Shown here: one piece after another, positions 25,801 through 34,213 of the stretch
Layout: each line of letters starts with the position of its first letter
Numbering within the stretch: the first letter of the stretch is position 1
Assembly: GCF_000739555.1 (NCBI RefSeq)
Contig: NZ_BBJN01000023.1
Coordinates: 1 to 64,000, forward strand
DNA from: Halolamina rubra
Lineage (GTDB): Archaea > Halobacteriota > Halobacteria > Halobacteriales > Haloferacaceae
Direction of reading: 5' to 3'
Length of the DNA: 64,000 bases
Notes under the pieces: generated by a model
Databases searched by the model: none
Told to the model about the DNA's origin: nothing
Seen by the model: the letters and a program-made list of their open reading frames with translations, nothing else
Translations under genes and position numbers: made by a program

Positions 25801-26825
25801 CCAAACAGCCCGGCGCCGCCGACGCGGCCGACAGTCCGGACGAGGAGGCGGCGAGTAACGAGGGGCAGTCCGCGCACGACAAGCCCGACGGGTTCGCCGA
25901 CGCCGACCCCGCCGACGAGGCGTTCGAGGCCGACCCCGGGTTCGACGACGAGTTCGGCGAGGGGTCGGCAGCCGACGGGTTCGACGACGAGCCGTCCAGA
26001 GGGGACGCGTTCGGCGAAGGACCGTCCGCTGGCGAGGAGTTCACCGACGAGGGGCCGATCGAGGATCCGTTCGCCGAGGGGTCGTCCGGCGACGACGAGG
26101 AGGAGCCCGTCCTGGGTGAGCCGACCGAGGAGGAGACTGTCATCGGCGAGCCGTCGGACGACGAGTCCGAAGCCGAACCCGTCCTGGGTGAGCCGTCCGA
26201 CGACGAACCCGTCGTCGGCGACTCGTCGGAGGAACCGACGGTGATCGGCGAGCCGTCCGACGACGGACCAGACACGGACGAACAGAAAGGGAACGAGAGA
26301 GCTACGGACAACCAGTCGGACGACGGCGACGAGCAGGTCACGGACGATCCGTTCGACGACGAAGAGCCCGTCGACGATCCGTTCGACGATGAGGAAGCAG
26401 TCGACGACCCGTTCGACGACGACGCGGCTACCGACGACCCCTTCGACGACGAGCCGGCGGACCCGTTCGGGAACGGGGCCGGCGGCGACGGCGACGAGCC
26501 CGACGAGGCGCCGATCGAGTGGGACGAACCGGACGACGACCCGGACCAGCCCCCCATCCAGTTCGGGGGGGAGTCAGACGACGCGGGCGACGACGAGTCA
26601 GACGAGCCGGCGATCCAGTGGGAGGACGAACCGTCCGACGAGTGGGACGATCCGAGCGACCTGAGCGTCGACGCCGGCGACGACGAGCCGCTGTTCGACG
26701 CCGAGGACGACGCCGACGACCCCGACGACCTGTTCCTCGGAGTGCCCGAGGACGAGGACGACAAGGAGTCGGACGACGGCGTCGACGTGGACTCGTGGTC
26801 GCTCGACGAGGAGGGCGACGAGTAG
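22815..26825 (+). CDS. type II/IV secretion ATPase (PilB-like) with ~480-residue acidic tail
   Basis: 1336 residues. The N-terminal region (1-330) is acidic and haloarchaeal-type. The ATPase core has Walker A GGTASGKTT near residue 541, the ASP-box-like SIEDTREVELPQ after it, Walker B RPDYIVMGEIRGEEG near 611 and the His box STGHTTYTTFHAD. These define GspE/PilB/FlaI-type ATPases that power pilin assembly. From about residue 860 the protein becomes an Asp/Glu-rich disordered tail, including four 10-residue repeats of the type DDPFDDEEPV (near 1176-1215) and GEPSDD repeats. Typical archaeal PilB/FlaI proteins end near the core. The next gene starts right after the stop. Confidence 0.9.
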   Translation: MATDEGDSAPSPLDGEVEERPEPTDDGPDAVVGSYTWDDFLREHGEPDAARTLYERFDETPGSDRWGEEERTLAREDWERTDVEPEEYLGFPPWEIEARIGAAGRVAQDITDYSDLIGYDETPVIKDIYGWEDYKREYFYDENGDPPTDAEGEPETFDAEEALGVPPETLDATMADCERAGEELQELIDERTVNVDEEVDEDAFFSDRQGRTTVANRYDLEKTVPLAKKHHFEERDRYWVNKPYSFVVIFHSTKENEIKYYVVQPHLTDIESELSEYLTDKLRASIKYEDEGGTAGDEEHRRSVIENKTRELLDRYDLYDEPNDDGEGGGLGNRVADTFGIDPDGGGVGERVVDLLGYEEPVDGVRDLQGIEVRPEPVLLEEDADILNEYQVEKLLYYLERDFIGYERIDGIKHDINVEDISCDGYNSPVFVYHSDYEQIITNVYHEEEELDDFVVKLAQRSGKGISKRRPQVDATLPDGSRAQLTLGREVSDHGTNYTIRQFKDVPFTPVDLINWQTFSLDEMAFLWLCIENHKSLIFAGGTASGKTTSLNAVSLFIPSNTKIVSIEDTREVELPQRNWIASVTRPSFSDDDKGDVDEFDLLEAALRQRPDYIVMGEIRGEEGRTLFQVMSTGHTTYTTFHADNVGEVLKRFTTEPINVSKTMFTALDLVSIQTSTRVAGQKVRRNKSLTEINHYDAENDEINVQDVYQWQAETDEFLKMGDSNTLDEIMFDRGWDREKLDLEIFKRQTVLAYLIHEGLNTYTQVAATFQAFINDPETILSLMANDQLEASLEDLREMESVLIDIDPEKEEMVPRPDPNDEILAETEEILARAEEELFEQYYGETPDDVADALVDTQPQGNVEATPDAAGELPAGVEEGVDVDDGPDHEAIDEADDDRSAIDDGRTDGADDEPTPQLEAGEDEQAEADAAADDGIDDELAEDEGDAPDEASDDELAEPEAADDDAADDEHAAPDTADATDDEPATEPEPLDDTTPKQPGAADAADSPDEEAASNEGQSAHDKPDGFADADPADEAFEADPGFDDEFGEGSAADGFDDEPSRGDAFGEGPSAGEEFTDEGPIEDPFAEGSSGDDEEEPVLGEPTEEETVIGEPSDDESEAEPVLGEPSDDEPVVGDSSEEPTVIGEPSDDGPDTDEQKGNERATDNQSDDGDEQVTDDPFDDEEPVDDPFDDEEAVDDPFDDDAATDDPFDDEPADPFGNGAGGDGDEPDEAPIEWDEPDDDPDQPPIQFGGESDDAGDDESDEPAIQWEDEPSDEWDDPSDLSVDAGDDEPLFDAEDDADDPDDLFLGVPEDEDDKESDDGVDVDSWSLDEEGDE

Positions 26826-28853
26826 ATGAGCCTCGAACTCGGCGAGGGTCGAGACGGCGACTCGGGCGCGTTAGCGGACGCGTTCTACCCGCTGTACAAG
26901 CTCCTGTTCGACACGGAGGGCGACTTCGTCAGCGACGTCGAGGGGAAGCTGACCGAGGCCCGGATGAACCAGGCGGTCGAGCTCTACCTCTCGCGGGCGC
27001 TGGCCGTCGGCGTGCTGATCGGTGGGATGCTCTGGCTCACCGGCAGCCTGCTCGGCTGGGCGGTGTTCCAGTTCGGGCTGATCACGCCCGAGACGCTTAG
27101 CCTCGGGATCCCCGCCGGGAGCGCCGAGATGGCGGCGACCCTGCAGGCGGCGACGGTGCCGGCGGTGATCCTCATGTCGGGGCTCGTGTTCGGCAGCGTC
27201 GGCTTCGGGATGGGGTTCGGGACGATCGTGGCGATCCCCTACTCGAAGGCGTCGACGCGCAAGCGGGAGATCAACATGCTGCTCTCGGACTCCGTCTCGT
27301 ACATGTACGCGCTCTCGGTCGGGGGGCTGAACCAGCTCGAGATCCTCGAGTCGATGGCCGACGCCGACGACACGTACGGCGAGGTGGCGAAGGAGTTCCA
27401 GAGCATCGTCAACGAGACGGAGTACTTCGGCACCGACTACCGGAACGCGGTGCGCAAGCAGTCGCTGGAGACCCCCAGCGACGAGCTCTCGCAGTATCTG
27501 ACGGACATGCTCTCCATCATCAACTCCGGGGGGGACATGGAGCAGTTCCTCTACGACAAGAAGGAGAAGCACATGCGCACCGCCAAGCAGGAGCAGGAGA
27601 CCACCCTCGAGACCCTGGAGCTGTTCGGCGAGATGTACATGACGCTCTCGCTGTTCCCGCTCCTGCTCATCATCATCCTCGTGGTGATGAGCATGATGGG
27701 CAGCGGGCGGGAGATGCTCATCTACGGCACCGTGTACGCGCTGATCCCGCTGACCGGGGTCGGCTTCCTGGTGATGATCTCGACGGTGAAACAGGACGAG
27801 CCCGGCGACGGCTACCTCTCGCCGGGGCAGGGGAACGAGCGGCTCGCGGCCAGCCAGGACGAGGGGCTGTTCCACCTCGGCCTGATCGAGGCGTTCACGG
27901 GCCGGTTCAGCGTCTTCAACCGCATCAAGTCCCGCGAGGGCAACTACAAGACCCGCCAGCTGCTCTCGGCGCCCCAGCTGTTCTTCCGGGACAACCCCCT
28001 GTTCACGCTGGTGCTCACGCTCCCGACCGCCCTCGCGGTGATGGGCGTGCTGTTCTTCGACGGCTCGATGCCGACGACGTGGGACGGGATGATCGCGAAC
28101 CCGATCTGGGGGACGTTCGTCTGGTTCTACATCCCCTCGTACATGACGCTCGTGCCGCTTGCGTTCTTCTACGAGTGGAACGGGCTGACGCGCCGATCGA
28201 TCACCGGGAAGCTCTCGGAGAACCTCCGGAAGCTCTCCTCGGCCAACGACACCGGGCAGACGCTGCTGGAGTCGATCGAGACCGTCGCCGACACGTCGAC
28301 GGGGAAGCTCGCCGACGAGTTCGAAGTGATGTACGCGAAGGTGAACTACGGGATGAGCCTGCGGGAGGCGATGGTCGAGTTCAACAACAAGTACCACATC
28401 CCCCGGCTGGCACGGACGATCAAGCTGATCGCGGAGGCCCAGGAGGCTTCGAGCCAGATCACCGACGTGCTCTCGACGGCCGCCCAGTCCTCCGAGAACC
28501 AGGACGACATCGAGCGCGAGCGCAAATCCCGCACCCGGATGCAGGTGGCGATCATCCTGATGACGTACCTCACGCTGCTCGCAGTGATGGCGATCCTGAA
28601 GGTGCAGTTCCTGGACACGATGGCCCAGATGGGCGGGAGCGGCGGCGGCGGGAGCGGTGGGGGCGGCGTGAGCTTCGGCGCCAGCGTCGACGTCGACCTG
28701 CTCTCGCTGCTGTTCCTGCACGCGGTGACGCTGCAGGCGGTGCTCTCGGGGTTCATCTCGGGGTACATCCGCGACGCACAGATCATCTCGGGCGTGAAGT
28801 TCGTCGTGATCCTGCAGACGCTGGCGCTGGCGGTCTGGGTGGTGGTAGTGTGA
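26826..28853 (+). CDS. PilC-like type II secretion system F family membrane protein
   Basis: 675 residues, starting on the base after the ATPase stop. Two T2SSF-type halves are visible: first around SVSYMYALSVGGLNQLEILE with TM pairs near residues 60-140 and 275-320, second around LRKLSSANDTGQTLLESIE with later helices. This duplicated layout is that of archaeal PilC/FlaJ-type platform proteins, which sit in the membrane above the ATPase. Near residue 598 there is a natural glycine/serine linker (MGGSGGGGSGGGGVSFG) before the last two helices. The stop overlaps the next start. Confidence 0.9.
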   Translation: MSLELGEGRDGDSGALADAFYPLYKLLFDTEGDFVSDVEGKLTEARMNQAVELYLSRALAVGVLIGGMLWLTGSLLGWAVFQFGLITPETLSLGIPAGSAEMAATLQAATVPAVILMSGLVFGSVGFGMGFGTIVAIPYSKASTRKREINMLLSDSVSYMYALSVGGLNQLEILESMADADDTYGEVAKEFQSIVNETEYFGTDYRNAVRKQSLETPSDELSQYLTDMLSIINSGGDMEQFLYDKKEKHMRTAKQEQETTLETLELFGEMYMTLSLFPLLLIIILVVMSMMGSGREMLIYGTVYALIPLTGVGFLVMISTVKQDEPGDGYLSPGQGNERLAASQDEGLFHLGLIEAFTGRFSVFNRIKSREGNYKTRQLLSAPQLFFRDNPLFTLVLTLPTALAVMGVLFFDGSMPTTWDGMIANPIWGTFVWFYIPSYMTLVPLAFFYEWNGLTRRSITGKLSENLRKLSSANDTGQTLLESIETVADTSTGKLADEFEVMYAKVNYGMSLREAMVEFNNKYHIPRLARTIKLIAEAQEASSQITDVLSTAAQSSENQDDIERERKSRTRMQVAIILMTYLTLLAVMAILKVQFLDTMAQMGGSGGGGSGGGGVSFGASVDVDLLSLLFLHAVTLQAVLSGFISGYIRDAQIISGVKFVVILQTLALAVWVVVV

Positions 28854-29350
28854 GCCGCCTCGCCGCCGACGATCGCGGGCAGACGGTGCTCGACTACGCC
28901 ATCGGCGTGGGGATCTTCCTCGTCGCGGTGATGTTCGTCGTCGCCACCATCCCGGGGATGTTCGCCCCGTTCGTCGGCGCCGGCGACGCCCAGATCGCCG
29001 ACCGCGTCGCGACCTCGCTGTCGACGGAACGCCTGGGCGCGCCCGACGAGCCGTACCTGCTCGAGCGCGACTGTACGGTGGCGTTCTTTGGGAGGTTGGA
29101 CGGGGACGACCCGGACGCAGACGGATGCCGGTTCGACACGTCAGCGGACACACTCCAGGAGATGTTCGCCCTCGACAGTAGCCAGGCGATTCAGGTGCGG
29201 ATCGAGAAGTCTGACGGCGCCGCCGCCGTGATCGACGGCAGGACGCTCTCGGCCGGGGGCGACCCGCCAAGCAGCGTCTCGGTGACGACGGCGCGTCGCA
29301 CCGTCGCGATCGACGGCACGACGTACTGGCTGGAGGTGCGTGCGTGGTGA
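28850..29350 (+). CDS. pilin-like/secreted protein, pilus operon (DUF7287-like)
   Basis: 166 residues from a GTG that overlaps the PilC-like stop. It begins VSRLAADDRGQTVLDYAIGV: a short charged head with DRGQ before one hydrophobic helix (VLDYAIGVGIFLVAVMFVVA), as in class III prepilins cut by PibD/PilD-type peptidase. The rest is extracellular, acidic, with two Cys (ERDCTVAFF and DGCRFD) that could form a disulfide. I recall this family as DUF7287, unverified. It is probably a minor pilin or assembly factor. Confidence 0.75.
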   Translation: MSRLAADDRGQTVLDYAIGVGIFLVAVMFVVATIPGMFAPFVGAGDAQIADRVATSLSTERLGAPDEPYLLERDCTVAFFGRLDGDDPDADGCRFDTSADTLQEMFALDSSQAIQVRIEKSDGAAAVIDGRTLSAGGDPPSSVSVTTARRTVAIDGTTYWLEVRAW

Positions 29351-29955
29351 CGGGCGACGACCGCGGGCAGGCTCACGCGCTGGAGGCGATCACGGCGGGG
29401 ATGTTGCTGCTCGCCAGCCTGCTGTTCGCGCTGCAGGTGACCGCCGTGACGCCGCTGACCGGGAGTACGTCCAGCCAGCACATCGAGAACCAGCAGGCGA
29501 AACTCTCCGAAGGCGTGCTGGCCGCGGAGGCCGAGAACGGGACGATCGTGCCGACGCTTCTGAGCTGGAACGAGACCGGCCACTTCAACGAGGCGGAACC
29601 GGGCGGGTTCCACGGCGGCGGCCCGCCGACGGCGTTCGGGAACGTGCTCGACCGGACGCTGCGGGAGCGAAACATCGCGTTCAACGTGAACGTCTACTTC
29701 ATCACCGAGAGCGGGGAGCGGAGCCGCCACCCGATCCGGCTGGTGGATCTGGGCTCGCCCTCCGACCACGCGTCGACGGCCTCGCGCTCGTTCACCGTGT
29801 ACGACGACGACGTACTCCGCGAGACGAACGCGACCACGGAGTCCACCAACCGGACGGAGACGACGCTCTCGGAAGCGGACTTCTTCGCGCCCGACGCCGA
29901 CGACAGTCGGGTGTACAACGTGCTGGAGGTGGAGGTGGTCGTATGGCGGATGTAG
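29344..29955 (+). CDS. pilin-like protein, pilus operon (DUF7288-like)
   Basis: 203 residues from a GTG overlapping the previous stop by 7 bases. The head DDRGQAHALEAITAGMLLLA leads to a helix and then TAVTPLTGSTSSQHIENQQA. Like its neighbours it has the charged DRGQ before a single transmembrane helix and an otherwise exported, Asn/Thr-rich body with NxT/S sites (ENGTIV, WNETGH, TNATTE, TNRTET) suited to archaeal N-glycosylation. I recall this family as DUF7288. Function inferred from the operon only. Confidence 0.75.
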   Translation: MVTGDDRGQAHALEAITAGMLLLASLLFALQVTAVTPLTGSTSSQHIENQQAKLSEGVLAAEAENGTIVPTLLSWNETGHFNEAEPGGFHGGGPPTAFGNVLDRTLRERNIAFNVNVYFITESGERSRHPIRLVDLGSPSDHASTASRSFTVYDDDVLRETNATTESTNRTETTLSEADFFAPDADDSRVYNVLEVEVVVWRM

Positions 29956-30881
29956 ACGATCGCGGGCAGCTGCTCCTCGTGGGCGCGCTCACGCTGGCGG
30001 TGATGCTGGTCGCGCTGGCGGTGCTGCTCAACGCCGCCATCTACACCGGCAACGTCGCGACCCGCGACGCCGGCACCGGGGCGGGCGAGGCGATCGAGTA
30101 CGAGGGCGAGGCCAGGACGATGGCGCAAGCGAGCATCGACGGCGTCGACGGCGACAGCTACGCGGAGATCCGGGGAAACTTCACCGACAGTGTCGACGGC
30201 TGGGACGATCTCGTCCACACCCATTCGGCGGCGTCGCTGGCGGCCACGAACGTGACCACCGCCGACATGACCAACGGTAGCCGGATCGGTCAGGACACGG
30301 ACCGGAACTTCACCGACGACAACGGGAACTCGACGTGGACCGTCGCCGAGGACAGTCACGCGCGGGCGTTCCGACTCAACGTTACGCAGGGTGACCTCGC
30401 GTCGGGTGCGTCGGACGCGTTCCAGGTGACTTTCAACGACAGCACCGACGAGTGGGGGGTCTACGTCCACACGAACAGTGACGATAACGTATCCGTCACT
30501 GTAGAGAACGAGACCGACACCGAGGTCGGCAGCTGCACGGTCGATCCCGGCGACGACGACCGGGCGGTGATCGACATCACCGACGGCACCGTCGCCGGCC
30601 AGGACTGCCCGGAGCTGCGGTTCTTCGAGAACCTCTCGGGCACGTACACGGTGGGCTACGTCGACACGCTCGACGGGGGCGAACAGGTCAACGGCACCTA
30701 CTCCCTGGTCGTCGACCAGCCGGAGGGGAGTCTCGTGACCGGCGCCGACGAGGACGCCGGCGCACCGGCGGTGTCGCCGGCGCTGTACAGCGCGAACCTC
30801 AGCGTCACCTACCGCTCGTCGGACCTCCTCTACAAGTCCGAGATCCGGGTCGCCCCCGGGGAGGCCGGCGACGATGACTGA
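29943..30881 (+). CDS. pilin-like protein, pilus operon (DUF7261-like)
   Basis: 312 residues from the ATG at 29943, overlapping the previous stop. The head MADVDDRGQLLLVGALTLAV has the DRGQ charge cluster before one helix (LLLVGALTLAVMLVALAVLL), then a long exported domain with many NxT/S sites (NFTDS, NVTTAD, NGSRIG, NVTQGD, NDSTDE). Two Cys (GSCTVDPG and GQDCPELRF) may bridge. A longer upstream frame exists but is not credible. I recall the family as DUF7261. It is probably a major or minor pilus component. Confidence 0.75.
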   Translation: MADVDDRGQLLLVGALTLAVMLVALAVLLNAAIYTGNVATRDAGTGAGEAIEYEGEARTMAQASIDGVDGDSYAEIRGNFTDSVDGWDDLVHTHSAASLAATNVTTADMTNGSRIGQDTDRNFTDDNGNSTWTVAEDSHARAFRLNVTQGDLASGASDAFQVTFNDSTDEWGVYVHTNSDDNVSVTVENETDTEVGSCTVDPGDDDRAVIDITDGTVAGQDCPELRFFENLSGTYTVGYVDTLDGGEQVNGTYSLVVDQPEGSLVTGADEDAGAPAVSPALYSANLSVTYRSSDLLYKSEIRVAPGEAGDDD

Positions 30882-31398
30882 CGACCGCGCGACTGGGGGC
30901 GTTCGCGCCCTGTTCGGCGACGAGCGAGCGGTGTCGACGACGCTCGCGTACACGCTGACGCTGTCCATCACCGCGGTGCTGGTCTCGGGGCTGCTGATCG
31001 CCGGCGGCGGGCTGATCGAGGACCAGCGGCAGGCGATCACGCGGGACGAGCTGACCGTCTCGGGCCAGCAGCTCGCCGGGGGGCTGGAGGACGCCGACAG
31101 GCTCGCCGGCGCCGCCGAGGACGGCACCGTGAAGGTGGGAATCTGGCTCCCCGCGGACGTCGGCGCGGGCGGGGAGTACAGCCTCCGGCTGGTGAACCAC
31201 CCGACCGACGCCGATCAACCCGCACGGGGGACCGTCGTCGTCGACGCCGAGAGCGTCGACGTGAGCCGGAACGTCAGCTTCCGCACGGAGTACCCCGTGG
31301 CGAACAAGACACTGCCCGGGGGCCCGGTGACGATCGTCGTCGAGGACGACGGCGGCACCCGGGAGCTCGTCGCGTACGAGGAGGGTGAGGCGCCGTGA
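30874..31398 (+). CDS. pilin-like protein, pilus operon (DUF7266-like)
   Basis: 174 residues, starting inside the end of the previous gene (8-base overlap). The head ends GDERAVSTTLAYTLTLSITA, close to the haloarchaeal pilin pattern RAVSxxx before a hydrophobic helix (TLTLSITAVLVSGLLIAGGG), then a beta-rich exported part. The arrangement resembles an FlaF/FlaG-like or minor pilin subunit; I recall DUF7266. The continuous overlaps from 26826 to here point to a single operon. Confidence 0.75.
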   Translation: MTDDRATGGVRALFGDERAVSTTLAYTLTLSITAVLVSGLLIAGGGLIEDQRQAITRDELTVSGQQLAGGLEDADRLAGAAEDGTVKVGIWLPADVGAGGEYSLRLVNHPTDADQPARGTVVVDAESVDVSRNVSFRTEYPVANKTLPGGPVTIVVEDDGGTRELVAYEEGEAP

Positions 31399-31477
31399 GC
31401 GATCGTCCGCGGCGTCGTGACGTTGATCCAACTGGTAATCGGGGGTGGACCTATCACCGTGGAGGTTCTACGTCGAC

Positions 31478-32981
31478 ATGATGGGATCGGATAGGGACCG
31501 CGGCCTCTCGAGCGTGGTCGGGGTGGTGTTGCTGCTGGGCATCACCATCATCGGCACCGGCGTCGTCGTCGGCCTCGGCTCGCAGGCGTTCGCCGACGCC
31601 GAGCGCGGCGCGACGGTGTCGCAGGCGGGCCACTCGCTGACGCAGTTCGACTCCAAGGCCGCGATCGTCGCGCTCGGGGAGAGCAGCTCCCAGCGCGTCG
31701 ATCTGGGGCCTCGGGCGACGGCGAGTTCGTCACCGACGGGGACGCGGGGTGGCTCCGGATCGTCCACCACAACGCGACCGGCTCCGGCCACGACGAGACG
31801 GTGTACAACGCCTCGCTGGGGTCGGTGAGCTACCGGAACGACGACACCGTGATCGGCTACCAGGGCGGCGGCGTCTGGGAGCGCCGCGGCAACGGCAGCG
31901 TGATGCGCTCGCCGCCGGAGTTCAACTACCGCGGCGCGACGCTGACGCTGCCGGTGATGCGGGTGACCTCAGACTCGCGGGAGTCCGGCCAGACGACCGC
32001 GGTGGTCACGCGACAGAGCGACTCCCGCCAGGTGTTCCCGAACGCCTCGGCGAGCGACGGCGACGAGGACTGGAGCGACGAAGGGGCGCCGTACGGCGAC
32101 GACACCGCGTACGAGAACCCGGTCACCTCCGGGAACGTGAGCGTCACGGTCAAGAGCCAGTTCTACCAGGCCTGGGCCGAGTACTTCCGCACCCGGACGA
32201 CCGGCGAGGTGTCGGTCGACCACGACAAGCACCAGGCACGCGTGAAGCTCACGACCGTCGACACGGTCGGCGAGTTCACGCTCAACGACGTGATCTCCAA
32301 CGACCGCCTCACCGCCCGCGGGCAGGCGCCGGGGCACAGCCTCACCGACTTCAACGTCACCTTCCAGACCGAGAGCGGCGGCAGCGACTTCAACAACTAC
32401 TACGGCGGCTTCTACATGGAGTCGGACTACCACCAGTTCGAGTACCTCGTGCACGTCCCGGGCGGGAACCCCGACACGCTCGAACTCCACATGTTCTACC
32501 GGGACAAGCGAACCGGTGAGCAACACGAGTGGTCGAACACGAGCGTCGACATCGACAGCGGCCCGGTCCGGATCGAGGAGAGCGGTGGCACCTCGAAACT
32601 GATCGTCGACCTCACCGCGGGCGACGAGAACGACGGGCTGAACCTCACCTACGGCGACGCGAACCCCGACGAGACGGAACTCGACTGGGACGATCCGCTC
32701 GACGAGGACGTCGAGTTCGGTCACGAGGGCGAAGACGGTGAGACACGGACGTTCACCGAGACGACTCGGCGACGACGTACCTGCTCAGCCGCCACTACGT
32801 CGCGAAACTTGGCGACGAGTTCACCGTGAACGCGCACGGGACGACCGGGGGTAACGGGGGCGGCGTCCACCTCGACCACAGCGAGTCGACCGGTCTCCTC
32901 GACTACGAGTCCGGCGCCGGCGGTACGTACATCACCTACCTCCACGTGACCGAGAACGAGATCGAGGTCGAACTGGAGTAA
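31478..32981 (+). pseudogene. large pilin-like protein ending the pilus operon, two one-base frameshifts
   Basis: Three reading frames join into about 501 residues. Frame 1 (31478-~31708) starts MMGSDRDRGLSSVVGVVLLL, a pilin-type head: RG then a hydrophobic helix (VVGVVLLLGITIIGTGVVVG). Near 31708 (CTGGGG then CCTCGG) one base is missing; adding G continues as DLGASGDGEFVTDGDAGWLR. Frame 2 runs to about 32763, where one more base (G) restores ETDSATTYLLSRHYVAKLGD, ending VELE at 32981. The body is exported and glycosylation-prone, with weak similarity in order to haloarchaeal DUF7289 proteins as I recall them. Two breaks of the same kind in one gene suggest sequencing error, or a real recent loss. 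Confidence 0.75.
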
Positions 32982-33086
32982 CCGCCCGCCTGCTGCCTTC
33001 TCTCCCCCACGGGTCCCGAGCGACAGCGGTCGTGTGGGTCGGCAAACGTTTTTGAGTGCGGAGTTCTGACCTCTGGACGAACACAC

Positions 33087-33650
33087 ATGTCTGGAGAGTC
33101 CGGAGACGACAAGACCGAGGAGTCCGAACTCAGTTCGGCGCGGGAGCGGCTCGAGGAGGGCGCCGACAAGGCGATCGGCGAGTTCGACCAGGGCGTCGTC
33201 GACCTACTCGCGTGGCTGCTCGACACCGAGACCCGCGCGCGGATCTACGTCTACCTGCGACAGCACCCCGACAGCACCAGCGAGGAGGTCGCCGAGGGGA
33301 CGGGACTGTACCCGAGTACCGTCCGCGAGGCGCTCGCGGAGCTACACGAGGAGGAGACGGTCTCCCGCGGGAAACGCGAGAGCGAGGGCGCCGGCAACAA
33401 CCCCTACGAGTACGAGGCGATCTCGCCGAGCGACCTGGTCTCGGGGGCGGTCGGGCAGGTCCAGAGCCAGCTCAACGCGGTGTTCAACCTCGACGAGAAG
33501 CTGACGCGGGACGACGACGGCGAGGAGGGCGGCCCGGTGACGATCTCGGTCAAGGACGCCGACGACGACGACGCGAGCGACGCGGATGCGGACACGAGCG
33601 ACGCCGACGACGGCGACGCCGACCGGGAGGACGCTCCCGAGAACGAATGA
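33087..33650 (+). CDS. winged-helix transcriptional regulator
   Basis: 187 residues. After an acidic head, residues 47-103 form a winged helix-turn-helix (LLDTETRARIYVYLRQHPDS; SEEVAEGTGLYPSTVREALA; ELHEEETVSRGKRE), of the ArsR/TrmB-like kind that reads a regulatory DNA site. The second half (VGQVQSQLNAVFNLDEKL) may be a dimer helix, and the C-terminus is a long Asp/Glu tail. Effector unknown. It lies 105 bases after the pilus operon on the same strand, and a regulatory tie is possible but unproven. Confidence 0.75.
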   Translation: MSGESGDDKTEESELSSARERLEEGADKAIGEFDQGVVDLLAWLLDTETRARIYVYLRQHPDSTSEEVAEGTGLYPSTVREALAELHEEETVSRGKRESEGAGNNPYEYEAISPSDLVSGAVGQVQSQLNAVFNLDEKLTRDDDGEEGGPVTISVKDADDDDASDADADTSDADDGDADREDAPENE

Positions 33651-33685
33651 CCGCGCTTTAACCCCCGGCGCGCGGAAGCGGGGGT

Positions 33686-34213
33686 ATGCAGGTCGCCATC
33701 GGGGGGACGTTCGACCCCGTCCACGACGGTCACCGCAAGCTGTTCCGCCGAGCGTTCGAACTCGGCGACCTGACCGTCGGTCTCACGTCCGACGAACTCG
33801 CCCCGGAGACCCGTCACGTCGAGCGGTACGTCCGTCCCTGGGAGGACCGGAAGCGAGACCTCGAGGCGGAACTGGAGCCGCTGGCCGAGGAGTACGGCCG
33901 CGAGTTCGAGATCCGGCAGCTGGACGAGCCCACGGGGATCGCGACCGAACCGCAGTTCGACGCGCTGATCGTCTCGCCGGAGACCCGCGAGGGCGGCGAG
34001 CGAATCAACGAGATCCGTGAGGAGCGCGGCCACGAGCCGCTCCGGATCGAGGTCGTCGACCACGTCCCCGCGGCGGACGGGAAGCGCATCTCCTCGACGC
34101 GGATCGTCACCGGCGAGATCGACCGCCACGGCAACCTCACGCCCGAGCGCGAGGGGCGCGGGAAGTTCCCGCCCGGGAGTCCGGAGTCGACCTCCGCCTG
34201 CGACTCGGAGTAG
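33686..34213 (+). CDS. coaD: phosphopantetheine adenylyltransferase (archaeal type)
   Basis: 175 residues. The nucleotidyltransferase motif GGTFDPVHDGH (residues 6-16, with the HxGH pair) and ISSTRIVTGEIDRHGNL near the end are clear. The order and length match archaeal PPAT, which joins ATP to 4'-phosphopantetheine in coenzyme A synthesis. Archaeal PPATs differ from bacterial CoaD in sequence but share this core. The C-terminal tail is longer than usual. It stops exactly where the TFB-like gene's stop begins on the other strand. Confidence 0.88.
   Translation: MQVAIGGTFDPVHDGHRKLFRRAFELGDLTVGLTSDELAPETRHVERYVRPWEDRKRDLEAELEPLAEEYGREFEIRQLDEPTGIATEPQFDALIVSPETREGGERINEIREERGHEPLRIEVVDHVPAADGKRISSTRIVTGEIDRHGNLTPEREGRGKFPPGSPESTSACDSE

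Noticed and set aside
23658-25877. 739-residue antisense ORF inside the pilus ATPase
   Set aside because: It is the complement of the acidic coding region and gives hydrophobic/Arg-rich low-complexity protein without motif.
26344-26460. CRISPR-like tandem repeats
   Set aside because: The periodic units are coding repeats (DDPFDDE) in the ATPase tail, in frame, and have no spacers.
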